The notes beneath the pieces were generated by a model, which saw nothing but the letters and a program-made list of their open reading frames with translations, was not told the origin of the DNA and made no database searches. Position numbers and translations under genes: made by a program. Below are positions 45,566 to 57,410 of a stretch of 64,000 nucleotides of DNA, piece by piece; the first letter of the stretch is position 1; each line of letters begins with the position of its first letter. Source of the DNA: Triglochin maritima (taxonomy: Eukaryota > Streptophyta > Magnoliopsida > Alismatales > Juncaginaceae); contig OY821786.1 of assembly GCA_963682175.1 (NCBI GenBank), forward strand, positions 27,612,501 through 27,676,500. The letters run 5' to 3'.

Positions 45566-46341
45566 AATTTTAGTCGTATGACTAATTTTGTATTAGTCGT
45601 CCTGAGTGATTGCAGTCAAGCCACAAATATCTCAAATTTGATCTCTATTCAAACGAGTTGCCTCTTGCAAACCCGTCTGATTATAAAATCGGATCGCTTA
45701 TGTCTTATCTCACCATTCAAATAATTTGAAGGAAATTTTTTATTTCCCCTAATTTACTAGTAGAAGACTTGCCTCGAGCCATCCAAATCGCATCTCAGAG
45801 AAAATGCTTGTTACTAAATCCTTCAATCGGATGATTCATTTGTCCTCCAATCGTTCGAATTTCTCTGCAATAGCTAGATTTTGAGCCATTGGAAAAACTC
45901 ACACCTTGTTCTAATCATTCGATTGAGGTTTGCACATTGAATATGAACCATCCATTGCTCTATTTAAGCTGGCGATCCCTCTTTCATTTTTCCACCAAAC
46001 CCTAAAGAAAACACCACCATTGTTTGACCTATTCCTCCTCCAGTTGTTTCACTAATTTTCTCCACCAAACTTGTACCTCTTTGATCTCATGGCCATAAAA
46101 GTTGAAGGAGGTGCTCAACCGACCCCCTAGCAATAGACAAGGAAGGTGCCAATGATTAGTAGCAGATCATACATTGCATTCATGCTATAAATCCTTTATT
46201 TTACCCCAATTTAGTGCTACTCATGTGTTTGTTTGAAGTGTTTCAGGTTTTAGGCAATAAACAAGAGAAAAGAAGAGAAAGGACCTAAATGCAAGAAGAT
46301 TGGAGTGATTTGGAAGGTTTCTGGACCTGTTTGTAATGCCC
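45566..46341. other. Unclassified DNA; possible gypsy LTR fragment at 46150-46341
   Basis: 45566-46150 shows no coding frame or known repeat. 46153-46330 shares gattagtagca, tcatacat and tataaatcctttattttac with the reverse strand of 60470-60576, so it is probably part of a second gypsy LTR family. The interval between them is AT-rich. Confidence 0.4.
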
Positions 46342-46797
46342 AGCAAGTAAAACATTATGGAATTGTGTTTTGTGTCATTAATGTTTTACTGTGTCTTGGA
46401 TCCTTAGATATGAGACTTATATCTTTTCACATAAGGAATGTTCAATTTGATTATTGTCAAAGGCTATCAATGTGTATAATGATAAATGCAATAGTTGATT
46501 AAACATGACTTATGCTGGAAAAGATAGTTCGTCAAAAGATTATCATTACCCCTCTTTACTTGAGTGATGATATTACTGGGCCCCTTGATAAAGCAAAATT
46601 ATAATGTGCACAATGTGACTTATGTTAAGTTACATCCTTATAATTAGCGTAAGAGATCAAAAAATGAATATAAAATATAAAGGTGACACATTTCTACTTT
46701 GTATAATATTCTTAATATCATGAGGCAAGGGATGGACACAAGTGATGTCCTTACGTCACTAAATGGATCATGTTTAGTTCGAGTGAACAAAGACATC
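46342..46797 (+). mobile_element. Fragment of copia LTR family B
   Basis: Colinear with 5813-6262 and with 47755-48200, starting AGCAAGTAAAACATTATGG. Neither LTR terminus is present, so it is an internal scrap. Confidence 0.8.
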
Positions 46798-47088
46798 ACC
46801 ACTTATTTCATGTGTACACACACTCCACCCCTTAGGGGTTTTCCATTCCTGATTTCCAGCTTCTTCTATTATTAACTTAGTTTAGTTTTATTTAGTGCTT
46901 TCATCTTCTTTGTTTGTTTTGTACTAGTGCAGCGTAGCATAATTTAGTCTAGTTAGTGTAATCAATTTCCTCTCCCCTCCTTTTCCACTTGTCTTCAAAC
47001 AAACCAGAGTTGACACACCTACTCCTGGACACGACCCGTACTTGTCGCGTCTTCACCGACGTCGTGCACTTGCGGTATTTTAATTGAT
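46798..47088 (+). mobile_element. 3' fragment of an Athila-like gypsy LTR
   Basis: Contains CCCCTTAGGGG near 46832 and the cgacccgtacttgtcgcgtc and GTGCACTTGCGG landmarks. It ends near 47088, where minus-strand gypsy pol begins. Confidence 0.8.
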
Positions 47089-47089
47089 T

Positions 47090-47433
47090 AAATCAAAAAG
47101 ATACTCAACATACAACGCTGGAATGTTGCAGGCGCATTGCATAGTCCGAAAGGCATACATCTATATGCAAATGTCCCAAAAGGGCATGTGAAAGTGGTCT
47201 TCTCTTGATCCTCAGTTAACACTGGAATTTGATTGTACCCTGAATAGCCATTGACAAAACAATAGTAAGCATGCCCTGCGAGTCTTTCAAGCATTTGATC
47301 AATGAATGGAAGAGGGAAGTGATCTTTCCGCATAGTGGCGTTCAACATCCTATACTTAATGCTGACTCGCCACCCAGTTTGAAGTCGGGGTGGAACCAAT
47401 TCATTTTGTTCATTACGAATGACAGTGATACCC
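47090..47433 (-). pseudogene. Athila-like reverse transcriptase, central part
   Basis: Reads GITVIRNEQNELVPPRLQTG, KYRMLNATMRKDHFPLPFID, MLERLAGHAYYCFVNGYSGY, NQIPVLTEDQEKTTFTCPFG and MPFGLCNAPATFQRCM. The catalytic FLDD would follow but is lost. FVNGYSGY replaces the usual FLDGYSGY, so the first catalytic Asp is changed to Asn. Confidence 0.9.
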
Positions 47434-49607
47434 TGAAAGGAATGTGTTCTAAATTTTTTACTTTTATATGGCAATTATTATGAATTGGATGTGCAAACAT
47501 TTTGTTCCTTGATTATGGTATTCATCTTTTGGAAATGTTAAGGAAGAAGCGCTTGGTCCTTAACCGTAGAGCTGTAAAAGATAATGTTTTACATAAATCA
47601 AAAGTTATTCACAATCATGGTAATTAACATGGAACATTAATCACCGAGATAAGATTGTCGTGTTGGTCATCGATTGTTGTAGCTCTACAAATAATTGACG
47701 ACACGAGTATATAAAAGAGGAAAATATTACTTTTATATATTGAATAGACCTAACAAGTAAAACATTATGGAATTATGTTTCGTGTCATTAATGTTTTACT
47801 GTGTCTTCGATCCCAAGATATGAGACTCATATCTTTTCGCTCAAGAAGTGCTTAATTTGATTATTGTCAAAAGCTATCAATGAGTATAGTGATAAAGACA
47901 ATAGTTGGTTGAACACGACTTGTGCTGGAAAAGATAGTTAGTCAAACGATTAACGTTGTCCCTCTTAATTGAGTAATGATATTAGTGGGCCCCTTGATAA
48001 AGCAAAATTATAATGTGCACAATATAACTTGAATTAAGTTACATAGTTATAATTAGCTTAGAGAGATCAAGAAATGAATATAATACAAAGGTGACACATT
48101 TCTACTTTGTATATATTCTTAATATCATGAGGCAAGGGACGGACACAAGTGGTACACTTACATCACTAAATGGATCGTGTTTTAGTTCGAGTGGAACAAA
48201 GACATCTATGCTAATTGGGTAACTATAATGTGTAGCTAGATACCGCTTATAGTTTGAGATATTAATTGTTTAATATCGCTGCCAATTTAGCTTAGATCCT
48301 CCTATAGGTCACACCACAAAATTGGGAAACAAGAAGCTTGATTTTGAGTTCATATGATGTGTCGGGTTTCATGTGAAAAAGGGACACATGTGGTGAACGA
48401 ATAAAATCAATATGTCATGAGAATTGACATAATTAGAATAATAATAAATTCATATGAGGTGTGTATATTATGGGGTGTAATAATTTAATATTACATAAGA
48501 TAATATATTACATAAGATATGAATTTGCTAAAACCCCAAAAGATCAAATTTTGTTGGAAATAAATCCAAAATTTGACAAAGGCAAAATCAGGGTCAAACA
48601 CGGTGAACCATTCAGGGTTCGGTCGACCGGGGTATCTTCGGATCTGTTAACCGAATGGGGAACGAGTAATCACAATTGGTTGACCGAAATTGTCTGGAGT
48701 GCCTGGACAATCGGGTTTGGTTAACCGAGCGTGAACAGCCAACCGAGAAAGAGTATTTTCGGTAGACCGAAGGTGACACGGTCATCCGATGATTATGCTC
48801 CAGGAGAAATTTTGGTGAGTCAACGGTCGACCGAAGAGAAGACGTGGTTCGTCTGAATTTTTCCAGAGAATTTTTCTCATGTGGATTCGGTCGACTGTCT
48901 AGCTCACGGTGCACCGAAGACGTGTTAAAACCGAATGGTTCGGTTAACCGAGAAAAATTCTCGGTCATCGAAGAGTGCAATTTCTGCCTGAAATATTAAG
49001 AGATTAATTAGATTATGGGTGGATTAATTCCAGATTTAATTAAAACGTTTTAGAGGATGCTTATGTGGCAATTAGAGATTAATTTTAGGATAGAATAAGC
49101 AAGAGATCACGACAAAGGAATAATTCTTGATAAGGATGTTTTGGGAGCCTATAAAAGGACCCCCCATCCTACTTGTTTAAAAAAATGCAAAAATTCTTTC
49201 TCTCATTAATCTCTCCCTAATCACCACGAAAATCTCTTAGTAAATTTATGTTTTAGAGATAAGAATCTCAGGAGCTTAAACATGGGTTATTAGCTAGATT
49301 CTAAGCCTTATTAGAGATTGATTGACTAACTCCTTTCTCTCTAATCTTGTTTAGAGTTTGGTGAACACTTGGAGGCGAATCGGCAGGCGATTCAACGGGC
49401 AACGCGACTCTGGATCTTCAAAAGGTTTTAGAGAACCTTTAGGTATGATTCTCTCTTTGTGATTTATTTTAATATATGTAGGATTGCATGATATTAGAAT
49501 AAACACAAAGTAATGTACATAAAAAATGTTGAAAATATGAAATCGATCTTGTATGTTGTATTAAAATTTTAAAAATATATACATACATAGGGACACGAAA
49601 TCCTACA
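47434..49607 (+). mobile_element. Solo LTR, copia family B, inside gypsy RT
   Basis: Starts TGAAAGGAATGTGTTC, ends AATCCTACA, 2174 bp, with the exact duplication TACCC at 47429-47433 and 49608-49612. Its palindrome cluster (48615-48970) contains GGTCGACC but also GGTTAACC (about 48654, 48719, 48941) and GGTTGACC. A TATA-like ctataaaagg lies near 49150. Confidence 0.95.
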
Positions 49608-50268
49608 TACCCGACTTCTTTGGCAAAACTTGTATGGGGCTTACCCAAGCACTATAAGAGAGGAAAAATTATCCTCTTGTCCAAACATTTAATGATTTCT
49701 TTCTTGACCACTTCGGCGATGGCCGGATTCAACCGTCGTTGGGGTCCCAACGCAGTCGTGCGTTATCCTTCATATAGATGTGGTGTTGCACGATGGCGGG
49801 ACTTATCCCTTTAATGTCCTTCAAGGACCACCCAATGGTTGACTTATACTTGGTTAGAACTTGAATCAATCACTCTCTTGATCTTGAGTCAACGTCGATG
49901 AGATGATCACCGGGAATGACTGATTTGGACCAAGAAAAACATGTTTTAGTTCCTTTGGAAGTTCCTTAAGCTCAACATTGGGTGGTTCCTCATGGCGGAG
50001 TGTGGTATCCAACTCGAGGGGTATAACAGGAGGATCTCGCATGTGATGAATAACATGCACATCATCGCTCAACTCACCCCATCCTCTTCATGATCTGAAT
50101 CATCCATGATGTATTCATTCAAATTTTCATGAATTAGGAGGTACTCTTCTTCTATTGCTTCTTCAACTTCCTGGATAAGATTGACTTCCATGGGGTTCTC
50201 GAAAGATGCTGGTTGCCTTGCCATATTGAACACATGGAATGTCACGATCAAGTTCCCGAACGATAGTT

Positions 50269-50631
50269 TCATGGTCTACCCAAAATCAATGGAATCTGAG
50301 AGTGGGTAGTCGTGACTGGTTCGATTTCAAGGACGATGAAGTCAACAAGAAATATGAAATCTACGACCTTGATTAAGACATCTTCAATGACCCCCAACGG
50401 GATTTTGATCGAATGATCAACCAACTGTAAAGTTGTTTTCCTAGGCTTCAGCTTGACTACGCTTAATCGTTGATACACAGAAGTGGGTAAAATGTTAACC
50501 GCCGACCCTAAATATAACAAGACATTATTAAAGCGAGAGTCCCCAACGACACATGAAATTGTTGGACTTTCTGGGTCCTTCAATTTTACGTATGTTGGGT
50601 TCGAAATGATCAAACTCACATTAGCCGCCAA
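50269..50631 (-). pseudogene. Athila-like aspartic protease domain
   Basis: 120 open codons: IISNPTYVKLKDPESPTISC, then the active-site region LLYLGSAVNILPTSVYQRL, where the usual DLGAS(V)N has become YLGSAVN, so the catalytic Asp is replaced by Tyr. The flap region VIEDVLIKVVDFIFLVDFIV and IPLILGRP follow. Identity comes from block order, and the protease is predicted inactive. The next frame downstream (50272-50069) continues MKLSFGNLIVTFHVFN. Confidence 0.85.
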
Positions 50632-51272
50632 AAAGGCTTTGCTAGGGATGTTTGTTTTCCTCTTGGTCTTATAGAGATCCTTCAGGAATTTTGCTAATCA
50701 TGTGTAACAAAGAAATGTTGACATTAACTTTCTTGAATATCTCCATCATTTTGTTGACACAGTCACTCTGTTTCTTAGTTAACCTAGTAGGATATGGGAC
50801 TTTTGGCAGGTCGGTTTTTTACGGTGCCTGAGAAGGAGGCGTTGGTGTATTACCTTCACCCTAAGCCTCTTTCTCACCATCATTCCCACCAAGGGGCTGG
50901 ACAAGGCTGCACAGATGGTGGCTGCGACATGGAAATTTGGTTGTCAACCTGTTTCCCACTCCTTAACGTCACAATGGCATTAACGTGGTTAACAGGTTCT
51001 CCCAAACTATTTGTTTACCGCACATGTAATGCGACGAGCTCGGAACATAAGTGTTCGGCTGGTGGTACTCATGTGGATTGGTCTCAGGTTGGCTAGGAAG
51101 CATCCCTGGTTCTCTTACATGTATAGATTGGGCTAATTGTCCCACGTGAAGCTCTAGAGATTTTAGGGATTACTTAGTGGAAGCTAGATCTTGTTGAGTG
51201 GTCGTGAGGGCTTGACCCTGGTTAGATATGAAAATTTTGATCAAGTTCTCAAGCGACCCAAACCCGACTTCC

Positions 51273-52044
51273 TTATTCTTTCCACATGAGTACCCTGGTG
51301 GGCCAACAAGTTGGACCTAGGTAGGATGTGTCAACGATGGATGCATGGATGATGAATGCGAGTTTGTAAGGTTGTGGTTGGGGGTGTGAATAGTTAGAAG
51401 GACCACATTGACCATATTTTTTGCTCCAAGAGAAGTTTGGGTGGTTGCTCCAACCTGAGTTATATGATGAAGAATATGGGTCATTTCTGGGGAGGTAGTT
51501 AATGTCATTGAGCTGCTCCATTTCTGGAGCCATGTAGCCACACTCCCCGCTCACATGACCGACCATACCACACCTATGACATGAAATGGAACTACATGCA
51601 GATGCTTGGGAACTTTTCATTTGGTTCTGGAGCTCCATCGAGTCCATACGAGGCATCAAGGCTGCATAGTGTGCCTCATTGGCCGTATCGGAATCGACGA
51701 CAAAAATCGGACCTACTTTTGCTTGGTTGGAATTTATGATCCTCACTCCTATGCTACTATGTGATGTAGGTGGTTCCCTAATACATTACCATTGCATGGA
51801 CTTTTCAGCAAGGTGTTCTGAAAAGCCCATGCGTCTCTCTCTTCCATTCCCAAGAATCTCATTGACACATGGAATCAAGAAACGTTCGGGATGAAGTGGT
51901 CAGACCTTCATACACAATTTGACAAAGGCGCCATAACTCAATGCCATGGTGAGGGCATGAGGAAAGTAGCTCCTTAAACTTCTCAAAGTATGCAAGGAAT
52001 GTTTCAGACTCGAGTTGATAGCAAGAATTGATTTCTTGTCTCAA
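51273..52044 (-). pseudogene. Athila-like gag with CCHC zinc knuckle
   Basis: 52044-51859 reads RQEINSCYQLESETFLAYFE, KFKELLSSCPHHGIE and LCQIVYEGL (retrotransposon gag domain). 51746-51273 has CHRCGMVGHVSGEC, a complete CCHC knuckle, then YNSGWSNHPNFSW, the typical Athila gag tail. The two frames are offset by a frameshift near 51800. Confidence 0.85.
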
Positions 52045-52080
52045 TTTTTGAGTATGATGGTAGGGATCACCCTATGTGGA

Positions 52081-52637
52081 GATTTGGGGGAAGGTGTACG
52101 TGATATGTAAGTCCTCATAGGGAATGATGCACGAAACCCGACCGTGGGAGAATCAAACACCAACCAATAAAATGCTCCAAAGAAAAAAAAGAAAAAAAAG
52201 AAAAAAAGAGAGTCAAATAAGAACCTTAATTGACTTTACACATGATATCACATTCAGAAGTTAAGGTTGCCTATGTCTTTCACTTAAGTCCTTAACTAAC
52301 TTTCACGAATAATACATTAGGCTAGGTGTGTGGACCGATTACATATATAGAGTCGACCCGTAGTATTACCGCGTCCCATGATCGACAAAACAAGTCCAAC
52401 GAGTCGTGTAGCTAGATTAATTAATGCATCTTGTTCGGATTTTGTGGGTATATCTGCTGAAAATCCTCAGGAGACAACACTCCTCCTCCTTGGCAACAAG
52501 AAGGTTTAACGGCTTGTTGCACATGCTAAGTGCAACCGTGATTCCTACGAAAGTGAGTTAGGATTTCTTGTTTCTCGTTTGTTTTTCTCTTTCTTTGTTT
52601 TGCTCGGGACTAGCAAAAACTTAGGTGTGGGGGTATT
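52081..52637 (+). mobile_element. 3' untranslated internal end of a gypsy element with purine tract
   Basis: Plus-strand non-coding region ending in AGGTGTGGGGGTATT immediately before the LTR at 52638. Words such as tgctcgggactag and ggagacaacactcctcctcc recur on the reverse strand at 60590-60770, showing a shared gypsy 3' end. A-rich runs lie at 52180-52212. No coding sequence. Confidence 0.65.
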
Positions 52638-54187
52638 TGATTGACATCATTTCATGCTTATATTTGTATCTAATATCCATTATCTTACACCTAAGCAATG
52701 CTACGTGACGAGTTTTATGTTTGATTTTCATAAATAAAGAGGTTTGATGAGAAGAGTCATGAAAGGACCTAAAAGATAGGAAAAAGGACTGAGTTGAGAG
52801 ACTCGAGGACTAAGATGCAAGGGAGGAGGACCTAAACGTATGTGCGAAGGACCAAAGAGCAAAACAGAAAACTCCACACCATCATGGGGAGTATTTTGGC
52901 AATTTGATTCGGGTCGGAGCTCCAATAAACAAAGTATATGCATCAAAGACAGACAAAGAAATTGAGGAAAGCCCACAACAAAAGTCAGCCAGATCCAAAG
53001 CTTATGGACCGCTAATTGGCGGTCCGGATCTCTCAGGATCCGCTAATAGTTCTGGAGCGCGTGTATTAGAGTTTGTTTAGGCTATTTTTGGTATTTGTTT
53101 AGTTCCATACCGGGGGATTGTCCCGGATTACCTTTTTCTATGGCTATAAATAGAACTCTCCCTCATCTCATGTACCCCATCTCCTCTCTTGGTTGCCATC
53201 TTCTCTACTAAGAGTGAAGCCTTGAAGCACAACTCTGGTGGAGAAAGAGGCTATTTGTAATTGAGTGAGTAATAATAGATGTTTTTCTTTAGTTGTGTTG
53301 TTTCTTTCCTAGTTTAAATTCCTTTCATATGCTTCCATGCTTGTTTATTTTATGTCATTTTAGTGTCTTTAATATTTCTTGCTTGCTAAGTTTAATTTCA
53401 TTTCAGTAGAATGTTTCATTTTAATGTAGGTTGTAGTGTAATGATTAGTGAGTAGTTCCATCCCCATTTGGGGGGTGGAGAAATATGTGATATGATCATG
53501 TAGTGTATTAGGTGTGTGTTATCTTAATCCCTTGAACCTTATATGATTTCCATAACAATCTAATGGGATTTCACTCTTATCTTTGATATGCTAATGCTCT
53601 TGAATTAAGCTTAGCTTATGCTTAGATTAGTGGACATATTTTATGGGGAATGATAAGGTGAGGATATAGATGGAATTAATATTGGTAACACAATTTGTAG
53701 TGTTTGTACTCTTGTTGCCTTTACCTTGGTTAATGTCTTGTATGTTTTAATGATAATGTGTTATCTTAATTCATGTGGAGGCATAGTAGGGTCTAGTCTT
53801 TATACATGAGTTCATTTAGCTTCATTCCAATTATTGTCTTGTATGTTTTAATGATATGATCTTATCTTATTTCATGTGGAGGCAAAGTTGGATTTAGTTT
53901 TATGATTTCATGCACTACATGTTGTGAGGAGCATAATTGAACACACACTTACACACATCTTTATATCAACATTATTTCTCTACCCCATTTGGGATTTAGA
54001 TTTATTGCTTATCTCCATTTCCTTTTGCATTTTAGTGTAGTTTGGTGTAATCAATTTTTCTCTCCTTTCTTTCTCATTCGTCTTCGCACAAACCAATAGT
54101 CGACACACCTCCCTGTGGATCGACCCGTATTTGCCACAACTTCAACGCGGCCGTGTACTTACGGTTTAATATAAAACGAATCAATCA
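52638..54187 (+). mobile_element. 3' LTR, Athila-like gypsy (long variant)
   Basis: Starts TGATTGACATC directly after the purine tract, ends TCAATCA, 1550 bp. ggaccgctaattggcggtcc near 53008 is a near-perfect palindrome. ctataaatag lies near 53144. A duplicated segment with catgtggaggcatagtaggg and catgtggaggcaaagttgg (53770-53890) accounts for the extra length. Confidence 0.85.
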
Positions 54188-54195
54188 AGTTTTTG

Positions 54196-55590
54196 TGACA
54201 TCATATCATGCTTATATTTGTATCTTATATCCATTATCTTTCACCTAAACAATGCTATGTGACAAGTTTTATGTTTGAATTTAAGAAATAAATAGGTTTG
54301 AAGAGATGAAGCATAAAAGGACCCAAAAGCTGGGAAAAAGGACTGAATTGTGAGATCTGGGGACTAAGATGCAAGGGGGAAGCACATGAACGTAAGACCA
54401 AAGGACCAAATAGCAAAACAGAAAACTCCACACCATCATGGGGAGTATTTTCGCAATTCTATTCGGGTCGGAGCTCCAACAAGTCAAGTGAACACATCAA
54501 AGACAAACAATACAAACATGGAAAGCCCCGACTAAAGCCCAGGACGATCCGGATCCTGTAGAACACCAATTGGCGGTCTGGGACCGCTAATTGGCGGTCT
54601 GGATCTGTCCGGATCCGCGGAGATTTTGGTGGCTTATGTATTAGAGCGTATTTAGTCTATTTTTGGTATTTGTTTAGTCCCATACCGAGGGATTGTCCCG
54701 GATTACCTTTTCCTATGGCTATAAATAGAACTCTTCACCTTCTATTGTAATCACTTCACATTTTGAGTAGCTATTCTTCCTACTAGAAGTGAGGCCTTGA
54801 AGCACACACTAAAGTAGGAGGATGCTACTTGAATTGTGTGTCATTTTAATAAAAGTTTCTTTATTATGTTGTTTGTTTCATGTTGCTTGTTTTACTTTGT
54901 TTAATTTCATTTTATTAGTTTTAGTAGCTTAGTTAATATGCTTTCCTTGCTTAGTTTAATAATTAGTCTAATGTGTAGTGAGTAGTTCCATCCCCTTTGG
55001 GGGGTGGAGTTGATGTTCATACATGCATTAGAGAATGGAATGAATGCTTTATTTACAATGTGTTGATAAACCATGAATGTATGCTTGCTTGTTTAGGATA
55101 GAATTTATAACTTGACGAGTTTTGCCAAAATGATTAGACACATCTCATGCTTGTTTACGTTATGAAATAAACAACTTGTATATGTAAATGTTAATCAACT
55201 AGGTTGGTGAATGGATTGATAGGTTTTGCCATAACATTTAGACACTTCCTATGCATGATAACACCACCTTCATTTGTGCTTAAAGAATGTGTTCAACACC
55301 CACCTCTTTGCATGTGTGCACTCACTCCACCCCTTAGGGGTTTTCCATATCTGAATTCCAGCACTTATTTAGTTCTTAGTTTAGTTGGTAGTTCATCGTT
55401 TGTTGCTTTCTTTCACATTTCGTACTTCGTAGTGTAGTGTAGCATAGATTAGGATAATCAAACTCTCTTCCCTATTTTTGCCACTTGATTTCGTGCAAAC
55501 GAGAGGCTGCTCACCTCCCTGTGGACGACCCGTATTTTCCACGTCTTCACCAACGCTGTGCACTTGCGGTTTAATATAAAACGTTCATCA
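54196..55590 (+). mobile_element. Athila-like gypsy LTR, adjacent copy
   Basis: Begins TGACATCATATC, missing the first four bases of the family start, and ends ACGTTCATCA. About 1395 bp. It has two near-palindromes (ccaattggcggtc and gaccgctaattggcggtc, 54560-54600), ctataaatag near 54719 and both GGGG boxes. It is separated from the preceding LTR by only 8 bp. Confidence 0.8.
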
Positions 55591-57410
55591 ACGAGGAAAA
55601 TACTTTTTGAGAAATGCAGATTGAAATTAGGTCCCAAGTTGCGAAGGTGCTCGCTTAGTGGCTATACAAACACTTTGGCATCATCTTTCAGAGCGAAAGG
55701 GACCAGTCGGAGATGGATGGAGTCTGTGCTCAGCTGCTGAAGCTTAAACATAGCACAAACCTCCTAAAATTCTCGAAGAAAGAGATAGGGATCACCCTTA
55801 CCGGAGAAATGAGGGAGCATGGAGTTATACTGAGGTTTAATCTCAAAGTGGTTCCCGGTTGCCAGGGGCAACAAGATGTAGGATGGAATAGCAGTTTGTA
55901 CCAGAAACTGTCACGTAGAAAAACAGGAACAGGTGGCGAAACAGGTGGGTCCAGCAACTGCTCCTCCTCGCGGTACTGATCAACCATGGAACCCGGACTT
56001 TGTGGGACACAAGAAGGGGAAGGTGTCGAGAAATCGACTACCGAGGCAGGATTGATGAAATGCCTCGTCAAACGGCCACTCTCTTCTCGTGCCCACACAA
56101 GCATGCACAAAGGTGCACAGACATAAACCAAACGTAAATCTTTTTTTTAGAACAAAAAAACGTGAGAAGGGTGCATAAATGAGAAGACCAGAGGACACAA
56201 AGGAGAGGGGAGAAGTCCTTAAGCTACAAGGTATAGCTGAGGGTAGAAGACAAGAAATCAAACACGACTCAAACAACTTATGGCTATAGGTCCTTAGGCT
56301 AGACGATGACTAACTTCGAGATCACTAGTCTCGACACACCTCACCTCCCTATAATGAAGACCTCAATGCCCAGCAAGTGATACCGGATCCAGAAATCTAG
56401 TACCTCTTACTATCGACAAGGCATGCAACACTGATCAGGTCATGACGGTCTCAACTGGATCACTCTCCTAGTGCGTCCGTAATCCTTATGGGCTAATGTC
56501 TACTTGCTTTTAGAATTAAGGCTTTAGAGGTGGGTTTTGAGGCTAAGGAAGGGGTGATGAAATCCCCCACCTTATCTTTGTAGAATATAGGTGGTGCCCC
56601 TTAATTTGATTTAATTCTTAAACTAGAAAGCAACTCACCAAACAAACACTCACGTCACTCTTGTTTCAATGCAAACCTTACTTACTAATGAATGTACTAA
56701 TGCGTGAATGAGTGTTAAGGAATGTGTACCTCGCTCCAGAAATCAATGACAGAAATTAAAACTAAGAGAAAAGAAATAACATGCTCAAGTCATTACTAGA
56801 TGATGCATGACCTAAACATAGCAAATGCCTAATATTTTGCTTTGGATTTTAGTGTCCAAGTTGATTAAAAGGGATTTTTGGGTTAAAAGGTAAACTGGGA
56901 ACGGTAAAATAAAACAAACCAATCAAGCAATATGCTCCCAGACACCAAACATGAAGTGTAAGGTACAGGAGAAACTATAGGACTTGCACAAAGTACCCAA
57001 CCGCCAATTGGCGGCTATAGACCGCTACCTGGTGGTTTGTTGAGCTCCAAATGCGTCTCCCGAGCTCCCACCAAAATCTAAAGCTCACCTAATTACCTGG
57101 ACAACACTACAACTAAAATAAATAAATTAAAACCACTCGAATCATCCAAACGAAGGTTGGGACAAGACACTCCCCGACAACGACACTAAAAACTTGTTAA
57201 ACATTATACGAATTAACCACAAGTGCATGACCGTTGATGAAGACATGGAAAGTACGGGTCGATCCATAGGGAGCATTGCAACCCTTTGAGTGGGTGAAAT
57301 CAAGTGAGAAATAACGGTGGAAGAAGAGATTATTATGCTACGACTGAAAAGACGATTATACTAAGAATGCAAAACAAATTAGATTACGATGCAAATGAAA
57401 ACTAAAGAAA
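55591..57410 (-). mobile_element. Athila-like gypsy 5' fragment: LTR end, leader and gag start, minus strand
   Basis: Minus-strand order: LTR 3' end (57410-57198), a TTGTCGGGGAGTG primer-site region (about 57172-57195), a leader of about 1.1 kb, then gag (56020-55600). A decayed frame gives REEEQLLDPPVSPPVP, split from FRDSFWYKLLF. The gag and leader repeat, with divergence, those at 57415-59086. The leader also has ccgccaattggcggc near 57000. Confidence 0.7.

Larger units (their letters stand above)
47088..52080 (-). mobile_element. Athila-like Ty3/gypsy gag-pol, minus strand, split by a solo LTR
   Basis: From right to left: gag (52044-51273), protease (50631-50269), linker (50272-49866) and RT (49850-49613, then 47433-47090). 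It is truncated inside RT at 47090, and its gag start is missing. Joining the sequence on both sides of the solo LTR and removing one TACCC copy restores an unbroken reading PKKSGITVIRNEQNE, which shows the RT frame was continuous before the insertion. Elsewhere stops and frameshifts are present. Confidence 0.85.
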
